DNA of 64,000 nt from Charina bottae (taxonomy: Eukaryota; Chordata; Lepidosauria; Squamata; Charinaidae): the NCBI GenBank assembly GCA_023362775.1, contig JALMGJ010000003.1:177288274-177352273 (forward strand). The letters are read 5' to 3'. Every line of letters starts with the position of its first letter. Position 1 is the first letter of the stretch. This document shows positions 11,348 through 22,389 of this stretch, piece after piece. The translations under genes were made by a program, and so were the position numbers. The notes below the pieces were generated by a model. That model was not told the DNA's origin. It did not search any database and was given only the letters and a program-made list of their open reading frames with translations.

Positions 11348-12826
11348 AGTGCAAAGTTTTACATTACCCATGCAGTTATTAGAGAAATCTATGCTTGTGG
11401 AAACAATTGACAGGAAAGCCCTTTGATCTAGTCCTGTTTTGCAACACACTACACCTTTGCAGCTGGCAATAAATGATCATCCAGAATCTTTGCTACTATA
11501 TGTCTGAGCTTCCTTATATGTGCCCATTGTGCTGGGTACCCGTAATCCAGATGTTTACTGGAAGCAATGAACAATTTCTTTTCCATCTTTAAGATGCCAA
11601 CAGCACCATTTGCAAGCTTCCCACTCTTCTTCCTCTCCAGTTCACTGAATCCCCTTCCTTGCTGGAAAAATACGTTTGCTGATGTTTTGGGGGAGGAGGA
11701 AGCAAGAACTCTGCCTCCCCCTTGAGCGTGTAACATCAATTTGAAGCCGGGGCACAGATCCTAGTTAAGAGGCCATACCCCATGTCAGATGATAATCTGA
11801 GGGAAGTTTTTATTTACCCTTCAAATTGCCTAGCATCTGTACCCACATTTTTCATACCCAACTGTTGTCTCTTGCAAAATTTGCTTATAACAATACATTC
11901 TTCCATAGGTACATCTCCCTTTCAGACAAATTATGGTCGCCACCCCCACATCTTGCCCTCCAGAACTCCTGCCTCTGCTGTTCCTTGTACCTCGGATTTT
12001 CTGCAGGAAAGGCAGGCTGCTCTGCTTCTCTTAAAGAAACAGGTAGATTTGGCAAAGGTTGCATACAAGCAGGCTGCAGGTGCACACAGGACAAAGGGTG
12101 CTAAGGTTGCAGCAGGAGATTTAGTATGGCTCTCCACTAAGTGTTTGCTTTCCTCCTGCCCAAAAATTTGGACTCAAAGTTCATTGGTCCCCCGTTACCC
12201 AACAAACCAACTGAGTGCTCCTTTACTGACAATTGCCTGATTCTATGAAGGTTCATTTGGTCTTCCACTGGTCATTGCTTGTGCTGGAGGATCTCCCTGC
12301 TCTCTGAAATCTAAACCTGTTCCTCTCCCCATCCCATTTCTGGCGGATGAGGAAGAAGAATGCATTCTAGATTCTAAATGCAGGAGGAGATACTTTGAAT
12401 ATCTGATTCACTGGGAGGGCTACCCTGAGTCTGTAAAGTCTTGGGAAAGCACAACAGATGTCCATACCCCATGCCTAGTACACCAGTTTCATCTGAAATT
12501 CTCACACAAGTTCCATTCCCATGATATGCCACCATTACCAATAGACAGTGAACCTCAGGGTGAAGACTCTGCGTTTCTCGTCATGACAGACTCTCCAGTT
12601 CAGGCCACAGTGCAACAGTCAGGAAGGGGGGACTTTTCAGCTCCATCTGACTGTGGCAGCAAGACTCGTCTAGTGACCTTGGGGAGCTGCCAAACTGGGG
12701 AGGGGGATGAGTTTGCAGTTGGTTCCCATAACACCATGCCAGTATTTTCTTTGCAAGGTAGAGTGGAGATTTTGTCCAATGGGGGAAGAGATGTACAGGA
12801 CTACGGAGATAGCCCTGAAAAAGGTG

Positions 12827-13060
12827 TGTAACAGTTGTTAAGAAAACATCAGTTTAGCCTAGAAAGACAGCAGGAGGTGAGGGAGAAACTCAAGATTACC
12901 CTGCTTTGACTCTCTTTGGTATAAGAGAAAGGGAGAGAGATACTCTGTCAAGCTCTCAAGATTCTGCTATTATACCTATAACAATAGAGTTTTAGTAGTT
13001 CTTGTGGTGTCTGTTTCCTTACCTGGCCTAATTCAAAGGGCTGACAGGTTCAGTATTGAA
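12827..13060 (+). mobile_element. 3' LTR of chromodomain Gypsy element (decayed)
   Basis: Begins TGTAACAGTTGTTAAGAAAA and ends about GGGCTGACA (13046) or slightly beyond; pairs with the LTR at 9670. No obvious TG..CA-flanking duplication was found. Confidence 0.75.
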
Positions 13061-13622
13061 AAGTTTCAGATGGCATGAAACTTTTTGTTCAAGGCTATAA
13101 AAATAATTCCAATGCAGTAAACATAAGCCCAATGATTTACTGTGCCACTAAATTCAAATGGCAAAATAATAAAATAAAATAGAATTCAGAATTTCAATAT
13201 TGACAACATGCCACTGGCAAATCTAGAAATGGTAATTACAATCCACCTCTGGAATATGACATTAGGGAAGGATGAACTTAACTTTTGAAACCAGATCAGA
13301 CATTACTTCCTGAACTGCACATGAGAAGCAGCAAGCCTCAAATTTGTGTATATGATAGCATATCATATTCACCTGTTTTTCAGATTTTTCTGAACCAGTC
13401 TTGCCTTTAGTGTTAAAACTTTTTCATTCTGATGTCCCTTTCATACTGAATTCACAAGTAAATATAGTCTTTATAGCTACTGCCACTATGTTATGGGGCT
13501 TTGTCTATTGTACTGTATGTGTAATTGTTCAGGATACTTCAAGAACATGTAGACTAAAAGTTATTTTAACATTGTGTGAATATCAGAATGATCTTCTGGT
13601 GCTGGCAAAGTGGTATGTTCCT
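13061..13622. other. No recognised feature
   Basis: AT-rich, unique-looking sequence between the Gypsy 3' LTR and a Tigger-like element. The 80-residue frame at 13401-13643 has hydrophobic composition but no identifiable domain. Confidence 0.5.
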
Positions 13623-13625
13623 ATA

Positions 13626-14012
13626 CAGGTAGTTGTCGCTTAACGACCGTTCATTTAACAATGGTCAGAAGTTACGATGGTCTCGGAAAAAGTGCTTTAC
13701 AACCTGTACTTACACTTATAACTGTTGCAAACTGTCACACCACCCCTGCGGTCATGTGATCGCAATTCAGGCACTTGGCAGCCAGCTCGCATTTACAGCC
13801 AGTTGCAGTGTCCTGCAGTCACATGATCTCAATTTGTGACCTTTTTTTGCCGGTTTCCAGCAAAAGACCTCCATTGGGGAAGCTGGATTCGCTTAACGAC
13901 CAGCATAAAAATGGTCGTAAAATTGGGTCCGGTCATGTGGTGACTCACTTAATGACCATACTGCTTAACCAATTTTTGGTCCCTATTGTGGTTGTTAAGT
14001 GAGGACTACCTG
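13626..14012. mobile_element. Tigger-like MITE, about 387 bp
   Basis: Starts CAGGTAGTTGTCGCTTAACG after TA and ends GTGAGGACTACCTG; the right-hand TA has become TG. Interior motifs (GTCATGTGATCGC, CACTTGGCAGCCAGCT) match the copy at 9084. Confidence 0.85.
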
Positions 14013-14785
14013 TGTTATGTTTTGCTTCATACATTTGTAATAAAATGTGCATATTTCTTTGATTACACTGCTGGGCAGGAAATGAAACCATGGGTTCAGC
14101 AAACTAGGTTAAAAATGCACATGACAGTTTCTAATTATTTTAGAAAATAACAGAAACAAGAGACACAGTCAGATAATCTAACCATAGCTTATTTAACCAT
14201 GGCTTACTTTAAAAAGTCACACATTAGGTTTAGTATACTTAATGCATTAAGTTAATACCATCTAAGTGAAAGACAAGTTAACCATCTTTTGGTTTATCAT
14301 GTGTGAACTTAGTCAGTATGTCATCACAGTCTCTGAAAATATGACAAGGAATAACTTGACACCTGGGTTCCTTTTAAGCTCTATGCAAGCCTCCCCTGAC
14401 TTTTTTATAACTTGCACTTCATCCTAGTAACCATTTTGAGAATGGTCAAGCCCTCCCAAATGGAAGCCACACATGAAATTCTACATATCCACTGGCCAAA
14501 AAGGTTGGGGCCCTTAAATTTAATTATGGGAAAGTCAGTATAAGACAGGTGGAGAGAAAAATCTGAGATGAATTAGTAAGAACAAGATTCCTAAGGATCA
14601 TCAGTAACTTAACTGGAAGTTTTCAGGTTCTATTCTTTCCAATTTAATCTCTATGATCCATCTATCCATGTGTACTCCAGTAAGTGCACACACATAGATT
14701 CTGCACCCAAGGAACAGGTTTTTACTCTTCTGTACATGGGGGAGATTTATAATCACAACGGGATGTGGAAATGCCCAGTATAAAT
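14013..14785. other. No recognised feature
   Basis: AT-rich sequence without a recognised gene or repeat. Blocks such as AACCATGGCTTACTTTAAAA and TTAACCATCTTTTGG hint at an old interspersed repeat but cannot be assigned. Confidence 0.45.
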
Positions 14786-14789
14786 ATAC

Positions 14790-14939
14790 TGACTGGAACT
14801 TGGATTTTATATTTATTCATTGATGCTGTGATTTTGTATTTGTATTTTTAACCTTGTTTTTATTGTGAACCGCCCAGGGTCCCCTGATTGGGGGAGATGG
14901 GCAGTAATACAAGTTTAAATAATAAATAAATAAATAAAC
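14790..14939 (+). mobile_element. L2 LINE 3' end fragment
   Basis: Contains GTGAACCGCCCAGGGTCCCC then GATTGGGGGAGATGGGCAGT and an (AATA)n tail ending near 14939, the same 3' end as the L2 at 41073-44716 on the other strand. Confidence 0.85.
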
Positions 14940-15043
14940 TTGAAAGCCTATCCATTAGCCAGGGGACAAGTTGCATCCCCTGACTCCTAAAAATAACATT
15001 AGGGCAAAGGGAAATATCAGCGCGGCTGTTCATATCTCTAAAG

Positions 15044-15273
15044 CATAGCTTTCCAAACTGTGTGTCGTGACACACAGTTTGGTGTGTCGCAACACAACCC
15101 GGACGCGGCAGCATTTCAGCGCTTCCGCGTTTTAGCGGAGGCCGCCACCGCTGCCGCCGCCTCCACACACACCCCCGCGCACCTGCCGTGCACGCCCCCG
15201 CCCCCACGTGCGCCCGTGAGCCGCCGCTGCCACCGTTGGTGTGTCGCCAACAGCGGCACTTTGGAAAGCACTG
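15044..15273. mobile_element. hAT MITE (CAGAGCTTTCCAAAC family), 230 bp, 8-bp TSD
   Basis: Starts CATAGCTTTCCAAACTGTGT and ends GGCACTTTGGAAAGCACTG, with exact 8-bp duplications CTCTAAAG at 15036-15043 and 15274-15281. The interior is very GC- and CpG-rich (GCCGCCACCGCTGCCGCC), with TGTGTCG motifs near both ends as in the related copies. Confidence 0.92.
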
Positions 15274-15281
15274 CTCTAAAG

Positions 15282-18200
15282 GAACAACTCAGGGAACTTT
15301 CTTTCTCTTTCTTTAACAGATACTTAGCTCCTCCTGGGCCTGGGAAGCTGAAGGAAAGCATATTCTAGCCTCATCTATTGGCCAAGAGACCAAGAGCTGC
15401 CAACAAGAGAAATTCAGTCTGGCTGCAAAACCATATAATGCTGGTTGATAATTCAGTGTTTCGTTATTGCCTTGGAAAGCTGGTCTACCTCCACTATCTT
15501 TTCTTTGCAGACCTTAGTTTTTTTAGTTACTAAAACTGAGGACCAAGCCAGTTTATTTTTAAATGTGAGTCACTTGTAATTATTTAAATGCTGTGATAAA
15601 ATTGCAGCCAATAACATTAAATAAATTTAGTATTCCCATTTAATCACAACTATGTTCTTGCTTTCATTTAGTAAACATGAAACAGCTGTATTTTTGCCAT
15701 ATACTTAATGTTTACATTCTTGAGAATTTGTACTTCATTACATAGTAGTTTTACAGCCTCTGCTGATACATTTCATTAATAAATCTGTAAGATAATGCAA
15801 CAAACTCGGGTTTCAGATTCTATTCCGCTATAATCATTTGGCGTCAGTTGGTAACCATTTGTAAAATTAGTAAGATTTTTTTTCACCTAAATGATTGGAA
15901 ACTTTGATCCCAGACCAGGTGAGGACTTCTGAATAGGAGAATGAAAATGAAAATATGTTTTTCACTCATAAGAACTTTCTCATGTTTTTTTTTAAGTCAG
16001 CCATTTCTGAAACAGCTGAGGAGAAAGTTGAAATTTGGCAAAGAAGCTGAATTTTTCAGGAAATATCATGGCAGAAGGAAGGCAGTCTTCTTCATCAATG
16101 CAATTTTGCCCAGTCTCTGAATAATATAAAAACAATGAAAAGTCTACAAATAAAGATTTATCTTATTGTGATCCATATAATTGAGTATCAGGCATTGTTG
16201 CCAGGTTATTTGTCACATAATATTAACATGCAAATAATGAAAAACATAATATCTTTTTTACATATATTTACCAATGTCATTATTTTGAGAGTTTACAGTT
16301 CTCCATAAAAAGGGGGTGCAGGAATAAAGACAGTTTAATAATACATCTAAGAGTTCAACTATGCTAAACTTAAAAGGCTCCAAGTACAGAGAGAGGGTGC
16401 CAGGAGAGATAAACAAATCACCTAAATAAGGATCCAATATTATGAAACACTATATTCACCTTGACACTGTTCATAATTTTCATAACGCTTGATTAACCAG
16501 TTCATTTGAAATTTTTACCGAAGGACATTTTTATGAAGTCCTAATTTTAAAATGTTTTAACCTTATTATGAGTATCTGGGAAAACATTCCAAAATTACTG
16601 TGAATTGTTTTGCAAAGAGAGGTTAATTGTGACTCCTGAAAGAGACTGGGAACACTACTGTACTTGAGCAAAATCTCAAATTCTAAAAATTAAACGCTGT
16701 AACATTTTATAAAAATGTATCTGATTAAATTTCTCAGAGTGAAAGATCTCATCAGTGCTGCTATCTTACTCACACCTACATGGAACTGACTTGAAATGAA
16801 CTAAGTGGGATACCAATAGAAGAGATGGGATACCTTGTGAACAAGCCTGCATAAACTTGGGTTAGAGTTAACACAGCAAAACTATTATTCAGGCAGAAAA
16901 CATCAGTTCCCTTTAACAACGGATCTGTCTGTTAGTAGCACCTCATTTTGGTTTATCATGTATGCAAGCTACATACATGAATATTTGTAGTCACTGGTAA
17001 GGGAGCCATGTGTTTACCATGTGAAGATCCACCATGTGACCTACATTATACACAAATGCATGAATCAAATAAAATTCCTGCTGGTATTACTGTAATGTGT
17101 TTAGCATTTGGAATAAAGAGCAAAAAAACAACATTTTCCCCTTCTTCATTCCCAAATAAGTCCCTTGCATAAAGGGCTTAATCTTCACATTTTATGAAAA
17201 CAACACATTAAGTTATTTATTAAGCAAACATGCACTGCTTTTCATTTGCTAATGTCATCACATCGATCTCGGTAGGAGCATGAAAAATAAGAAATATGAG
17301 CCCCTGGTGGTTTTACTGATAAAAATATTTTTAATTGCTAATTATCTTCAGCATTCTGGACAGTCCTCACCACCAGATGATATTCAAAACTTACTTTCAA
17401 GTGTGTGGGCTTAGTAAAACTAAATACTATTCCCCATAGGCTGCTTCTCTGTCAAAAATTAAAAAATCAATTACTGTATAGTGTTTTTATTGGTCTCTGG
17501 AAAAAACAATCACTGTTCCTGCCTTCTTGGCACCAACAGCCCCATACCGCACTTCAAACAGCATGCTAGTATTCAGTCAGTTTCCCGCATATCCACACGT
17601 GTGTGTGCTTATCCACATAATTACTAAGTTTATTTCTGAAAATCTACACTTGAAAGCTCACAACTATTTCCTATACATTGGAAAACATTGGAAGCCACAG
17701 GGTACAGAGATCTGTGCTTACTCCGTAGATTACTTGGAGTATTATTACTTCCATTAATAAGATGAACATTGTAACATATCTTTTTTATTAAGCTCCAAAA
17801 TGTGCCAAAGAGAAGATTCATTTGTGAAGTTAAATGATACTCACAAGCAGTGGGTCCTAAAATGCTTTCCCTTAAAGTGTGATTCAAAAGCTGGTGGGGG
17901 CAGTTGGGTTGTAAACTCCAACTTTCAGCATATGCAATGCACAGCAAAGGCCAAATATTTTTCCAGTCTATAGATCTTGAGGGAGAAAATGCCAAATATA
18001 TTTCATAAGGCAGTTAAGCCTCTACTGGAATCTAATCACTGCCAGATGTCTAGAAGAACATCACGAAATGCTGGCAACCCCCCACTGGTCTCTCAAAAAA
18101 CTGCAGAGGCAAGTTTTAAAACTTTTTTTTTAAGATAAGTGGCCAAGAAATATGTGCTAGAGGAAGCAGAAATTGTGCGGGTAAACACTTTGCACTCCCG

Positions 18201-18540
18201 GACAGTTTTTTTCAATTAAAAGAAATCCAAAAAGAGGCGTCTAGAAACAACTTACAAGAAGCTGGACTTGGGCTGTTCCTTAAGAACAAATGGCAGCTTT
18301 CATCCTTAATGACTAGCGATCCAACACAGCTTCAGTTTCTCTTACACACAAGCGCACACAAAACACGAGCCCTCTTGCAAAAATATTTGCTTCCACAAGA
18401 AGCCCATGTTCACCGCTGACAAGTCTGCTGCTGCTTTCACAGCCGCCCAGCTCTTTCCGATACTACTTTCTGAAATTGCCACCCACCCATTGGCTTACCT
18501 TTCATGTTGGCACACAAGGTGGTCACATAGAAAACTCAGA
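15282..18540. other. Long repeat-poor segment, no gene recognised
   Basis: AT-rich and apparently free of recognisable transposon ends, the longest such stretch here. It contains several TAATTA/ATTAATTA-type motifs (for example ATTGCTAATTATCTTCAGCA at 17333) that would suit conserved non-coding DNA, but conservation cannot be judged from one genome. Frames at 17527-17757, 17995-17630 and 18406-18615 show no domain. It lies directly upstream, on the + strand, of the CpG-rich block at 18560. Confidence 0.5.
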
Positions 18541-18559
18541 TGCTGGAGGAATTTGCTGC

Positions 18560-19140
18560 TGTTAACACAAAACTCCTTTATTGGATTTCCATGCCGGGCG
18601 TCCTGGATCTTCTGATCAGGAGGAGGAAGGATGGATGGATGGATGGATGGGTGGGTGGGTGGAAAGAACTCTTGGCCTCTCGCTCAGCCGTCTGAAGGAG
18701 TCCGGAGTTTTCGCTCTCCTGCCGGCCTAAGCTCAGACGACCAGCCTCTCCTGCCCCTCCTCTCTGCTCAGTTTTGGAAAGGAGAGAAAGCTTTTGGCTC
18801 CGCAGCTCTCCCCCCCCCCCCCCGCCCCGCAGCTCCCCTTTCCCCCCGCCTCTTTCACGAGCTGGACTGTAAAGTGAGGCAAGGAAGAGATTGTAATAAT
18901 AAACGTCCAGCGAAGTTTGAATGAGAAGTAGAAACTTCTTCCCTCTCCTAAGTGCAGCCTCCCAAAAACTCCAAACTCTCTGAAAAATTCCTGCACAATT
19001 AGCCACCCTCCTTCCCTTCCCTGTGAGGTTGACTCTCCTCGGACAGAGCGCTCTTACGGAGGCCTGCAAACGCGAGGCCAAAATGCTTTAGCAGAGACGA
19101 AGGTGTGGAGGCTCTCCATAGAGGCGAAACGCTTTGAGGG
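18560..19140. promoter_or_regulatory. CpG-rich block, possible host CpG island/promoter
   Basis: Against an AT-rich background this block is GC-rich with many CpG dinucleotides (for example CCGGCCTAAGCTCAGACGAC near 18722 and ACGGAGGCCTGCAAACGCGA near 19055). It includes a poly-C/CCGCCCCGC run (18808-18830), a potential Sp1-type site, and a short (GGAT)n tract at 18628-18660. No TATA box and no transposon ends are visible. The 167-codon minus frame across it is likely a by-product of GC-rich composition. A non-coding first exon or an unmethylated regulatory island is possible; this is inference. Confidence 0.45.
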
Positions 19141-19340
19141 TGGAATACAGAGAAGCCCAGCAGCCCCAGATCGACTTCTAAGTCTGGTTTCTTCCCAGGA
19201 TGCAGAAACTATATTGAAGAGGTGTATTTATTCCGAAAAAAAGATAAATAATCACCAATAATAAATGCTCTTTCATTCTGGTTAAATCAGTGGCGGTGTT
19301 GCCCCTAATTATGTGCACTACAGAGTGGGGTTCGACTTTG

Positions 19341-19368
19341 GAATATTCCAGTTTCTTCCAGAACATTC
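19341..19368. promoter_or_regulatory. Heat-shock-element-like array (alternating GAA/TTC at 5-bp spacing)
   Basis: Units with fixed 5-bp phase: GAA 19341, TTC 19346, (GTT at 19351, degenerate), TTC 19356, GAA 19361, TTC 19366. Orientation alternates as required for HSF trimers (nGAAnnTTCn). The core CTTCCAGAACATTCC is a perfect three-unit element. It sits about 200 bp beyond the CpG-rich block. Binding is not shown; the site is a sequence match only. Confidence 0.5.
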
Positions 19369-19967
19369 CATTTTTCTCCTGGAACAGGCCCTCCGAGAGT
19401 CCAAGTGTGGCTTGTGAGTTTCCAGACCTGTATCATTAGGAACAGGAAGGAGTCCACAGAACTTCCTGTTCCAGACAGATGAACCCTTCCCAGAAAGCTT
19501 GGTTTGGCCTGCGCCATTATGCATATCCCTAATAAGCACACCCCCTGACAAGAAAACATGGTTGGCTGGTGTGTGGTTTGCTGTGTTTTGAAAACCCAGG
19601 CAATTTGGTGAATTGGGATAGACTTGTGCAAACAGAGCTTCAGGTCCATTCTGCACCATCACCATCGCAGTTTCGCTGCTGCTAATCTTGAAATGCTGGG
19701 AACTAGAGCAAAAAATAACAATAACTACTGCCACAGTTTCTAGAATTAGGAAAAGACTCTCACTCCCATTCCACCAAAGTGGGAGATAAAATAAATTACT
19801 TCACTTCCTCCCCGCACCCCACTCATATCCTTACTGTATGTTGGGTACAGTATATTTCTCTGGATGCATGAAAAAAATAAACCAAACCCAGGAATTAGGA
19901 GGCCAGGTAAAGCAAGAGTTCCCTTGCACTGTGAAATAAAATACTAGTTTCACCATGATTTCAACTA

Positions 19968-20168
19968 CAGGTAGCCCACGTTTAGTGACCACAATTAAGA
20001 CTTGCAACTCGATAGTTAAGCAAAGCAGTCGCTAAGTGAAATTGCGACTGTGCTTATGATCTTACTTCAGCTTTCCTTTGCTTTAGAGACCCACATGTGA
20101 GGATTGTGTCATAAAGTTACTTTTTCATCACCGTTGTAACTGAATGGTTGCTAAACGAGGACTACCTG
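19968..20168. mobile_element. Tigger-like MITE, 201 bp, TA target
   Basis: CAGGTAGCCCACGTTTAGTG at the left after TA, ACGAGGACTACCTG at the right before TA (20169-20170). The interior closely matches the element at 3191 (GTTAAGCAAAGCAGTCGCTAA). Confidence 0.88.
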
Positions 20169-20559
20169 TACACCACTGCTGATTGAGAATTAATTCTGCT
20201 TAACTCTGTAATGTTGCCAATATCATCTACACAATCTGAGACTTCATGAGCTGTTCTCAGACTGAAACAGATCCTTCCTGTGGAACTGCCTTGTAGGGGG
20301 TCAAAAAAGTCAAGATGATAGCCATGACTATGGAATTAAAGCCCAACCCCTTTTTATGTGCAGCATGCTGCAGGCATCTCTCCACCTGAAATGAAAAACA
20401 AATTCCTTTTAACCACATGTTGTATTGGATCCAAATATGTGAGCCTTGGAGTTTTGCTCAAAGCAGGATAAAGAGGGATGTTGCCAAGTTGTTCCATTTT
20501 TCTTTCCCAGTACAAGCTGTGTGTCTCTTGAGAAGCTCTTCTGCAGGATCAGGAAATCC

Positions 20560-20706
20560 TCTGGAACAGTCTTCTTCAATCTTTTGCTTTTCAAATAATC
20601 CCCCAAAACTCTTAATCCCCGTAACTCACATAGTCTGGTTACGCTGACTGGAATTATGAGCTCTGTAATCAAACATATCTGGAGGGCATTAGATTGAAGA
20701 AGATGG
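20560..20706. mobile_element. Palindromic MITE-like repeat, probably hAT
   Basis: Inverted ends CAGTCTTCTTCAATCTTTTG (20569 onward) and AGATTGAAGAAGATGG (20691-20706). Inside lies a palindromic copy of the common squamate 'CTGGAATTATGAGCTCTGTA' / 'CATATCTGGAGGGCATTAGA' phrase. No clean 8-bp duplication was found, so boundaries are approximate. Confidence 0.5.
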
Positions 20707-20939
20707 TGACTATAAGGGAATGAATCTCTCTCACACACACACAGAGTCAACTCTTTTCTTTCAACAGGAAGACTGTGTTTGAGCCTTTTCCCCCCCCTAG
20801 AATGCCAAGTTTACATCCTGTTTTAAAATATAAGAATTAAACTCTTAATAATTTACTGATGTACCCTCTATCCCCTTCCCCACCCCCAAAAACCTGTAAA
20901 TAAAATGTTCATGTTTTGCATGTAACCTAAAAGAAGTCA

Positions 20940-20985
20940 ACTGGATGCCCTCTAGAATTTTGGGTTCCAGTTCCCACAGCCCATA
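20940..20985 (+). repeat. Left arm of a palindromic repeat split by the copia element
   Basis: The phrase GATGCCCTCTAGAATTTTGG then GTTCCAGTTCCCACAGCCCA is matched, reversed, by 25900-25952 on the other side of the copia element (TTGGCTGAGACTGATGGGAA, then CATCTGGAG). The copia insertion therefore appears to lie in the loop of an old inverted repeat. Confidence 0.45.
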
Positions 20986-20991
20986 TATTTT

Positions 20992-21334
20992 TGTTGTTTA
21001 TAAAAATTTGTGATCAGAGTTATGGAAAATATTGAGAGACAAGCTTGCAGTAAAAAACGTTGCTTTATTTAAAACAAAAGAATAAAATTGAATCTTGCTT
21101 TTCTTCAGCAGAAGAGAAGCACATGGCTTAAGTACTTACATTTTAAAGACAAAGAGATAGCAGAGAGCAGAGAGACCAAAACAAAAGCAGAGATAACACT
21201 TTTAAAGCTTTTTACAATTGCAACTTGGCCATATCTGAGTGGACAAGGTTTAGCATGTGACCAAACACCTAGGCAACAGATTCCCAATATGGGCAAAGCT
21301 TAAACAGGTAATTCTGATTGGCTCAAGCAAGCCA
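20992..21334 (-). mobile_element. 3' LTR of copia element (343 bp, inner end deleted)
   Basis: Aligns base for base with 25420-25759 apart from AAG in CAGCAGAAGAGAAGC. On the minus strand it ends in CA. At its inner edge coding sequence (residues DIFTKPL) runs straight into LTR sequence with no polypurine tract, which indicates a deletion removing the RNase H tail, the tract and the start of U3. A TTTTATTCTTTTG/AATAAA region (minus AAATAAAGCAACG at about 21063) may serve as the polyadenylation signal. Confidence 0.85.
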
Positions 21335-21336
21335 AG

Positions 21337-22389
21337 CCAAACTAGAGGCTTGGTGAAAATATCAGCCAACATTAATTTAGTATCACAGTATTTCAAAATA
21401 ACCTTTTTCTTGGCTAGAAAATCTTTAACAAGATGAAAATGCACATCAATGTGCTTTGTGCGGTTTTTGGTACCTTCAGATAAAGCCAAATGAAGACAGG
21501 CCTGGTTGTCTTCATGAATTGTTACAGGCTGGCTTAGAATGACTCCAATGTCTTGCAACAATTGTGTAAACCAAATTACCTCATTGCATAGTTGTGCTAA
21601 AGCATAAAATTCAGCTTCAGCTGTGCTAATGGCTACTACTGTTTGTTTTCTGGAGAACCATGCAATTGTGAACTTTGCAAACTGAATTACACTCCCAGAA
21701 GTAGACTTCCTATCACTGAGATCTCCAGCCCAATCTGAATCACACCAGCATTCTAACTTTTCCTCTGTGTCTGTAGCAGACAATCTTAAGCAAAAATCTT
21801 TGGTGCCTTGTAAATAACGAAAAAGCCTTTTTAACCCAGACTTTGCAGCAGATGTGGGATTTTCCACAAACCTGCTCAAAATGGACACACTGTTAGAAAT
21901 GTCCGGACGGCTATTGTTTGCAATGTAAAGAAGACTACCAATGGCTGATCTGAAACTATCTCCTTCAGATAACTCACCATCCCCCTTCTCCCCCTCCTCT
22001 TTTAGAAACTCGGGAAGCATGGGGGAGGAGACAGACTTACAGTCTTGCATTTTAAAATCCTCCAGCAGTTTCTTAATTTTACTACTCTGACTTATGAGAA
22101 AACTGCCATCTTTTTCCCTCTGAATTTCTAATCCTAAATAATTGTTAACTGCTCCAAGACATTTCAATGTGAAATTGTTTTTCATACAAACCTCAAAAGC
22201 ACGCTTTTGTTCATCAGATGAAGTGAGCAGAAATAAATCATCAACATACAAGCACAAGTACATTACACCCTGCTTATCATTTTTTACATACACACATGGA
22301 TCAGCAATTCCCCTTGTGGGGGGAGATGGGCGGTGATATAAGTTAGAAATAATAAATAAATAAATAATAAATTCCCTTCTGAAACCCAA
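21337..22389 (-). pseudogene. copia pol, C-terminal part: RT palm and RNase H
   Basis: A 3' segment of pol, open on the minus strand from 22389. The first 27 residues come from an inserted LINE end and are not pol. Genuine copia sequence starts at IADPCVYVKND, with the reverse-transcriptase active site CLYVDDLFLLTS at about 22254-22220 (residues 46-57; catalytic YVDD at 48-51). The RNase H domain follows, with the conserved ISTAEAEFYALAQLC and ending at LADIFTKPL near 21346. The normal last 20-30 residues are missing, and the frame then runs into the LTR down to 21250. It is separated from the upstream pol frame by the LINE insertion (64 bp, which shifts frame) and an earlier frameshift. Confidence 0.88.
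22306..22376 (-). mobile_element. 64-bp L2 3' end inserted in copia pol, TSD AATTCCC
   Basis: The terminal GGGGGGAGATGGGCGGTGAT, then ATAAGTTAGAAATAATAAAT, is identical in type to the 3' end of the L2 at 41073. It is bracketed by AATTCCC (22306-22312 and 22370-22376) and interrupts pol between GFQKG and IADP. Written on the + strand the LINE sense sequence ends with the (AATA)n tail on the right, so the LINE sense strand is + here; the call sits in the minus-strand copia gene. Confidence 0.88.

Larger units (their letters stand above)
9901..12826 (+). pseudogene. Internal region of chromodomain Gypsy (Sushi-like) retrotransposon
   Basis: A gag remnant lies at 10087-10326 (residues such as FVPSLLKEGAAKCAVPLIEG then LDNYQNFMQRLRAALDD, resembling Sushi-class Gag). 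Most of pol is missing. At 11782-12240 the end of an integrase is visible: HSSIGTSPFQTNYGRHP, a basic LAKVAYKQAAGAHRTKGAKV segment and GDLVWLSTKCL. From about 12340 the frame encodes an acidic linker then CRRRYFEYLIHWEGYPESVK followed by SWE, a chromodomain, which typically sits at the integrase C-terminus of chromoviruses and is thought to steer integration to marked chromatin. Frameshifts and deletions make it inactive. A hAT element (10901) has landed inside. Confidence 0.8.

Noticed and set aside
18578..19081. 167-codon minus-strand frame in the CpG-rich block
   Set aside because: Glycine/serine/arginine-rich, ends in a simple (GGAT)n translation, no domain; frames on the other strand are also open. 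Explained by GC-rich composition.
19318..19734. 138-codon minus-strand frame next to the heat-shock-element array
   Set aside because: No recognisable domain or splice context; a frame of this length is not convincing in sequence of mixed composition. Could be revisited with transcripts.
20986..20991. Target duplication for the copia element using only the 340-bp shared LTR
   Set aside because: Flanks at 20991 and 25760 do not match; extending the right LTR to 25860 gives a match, so this simpler boundary was not preferred.
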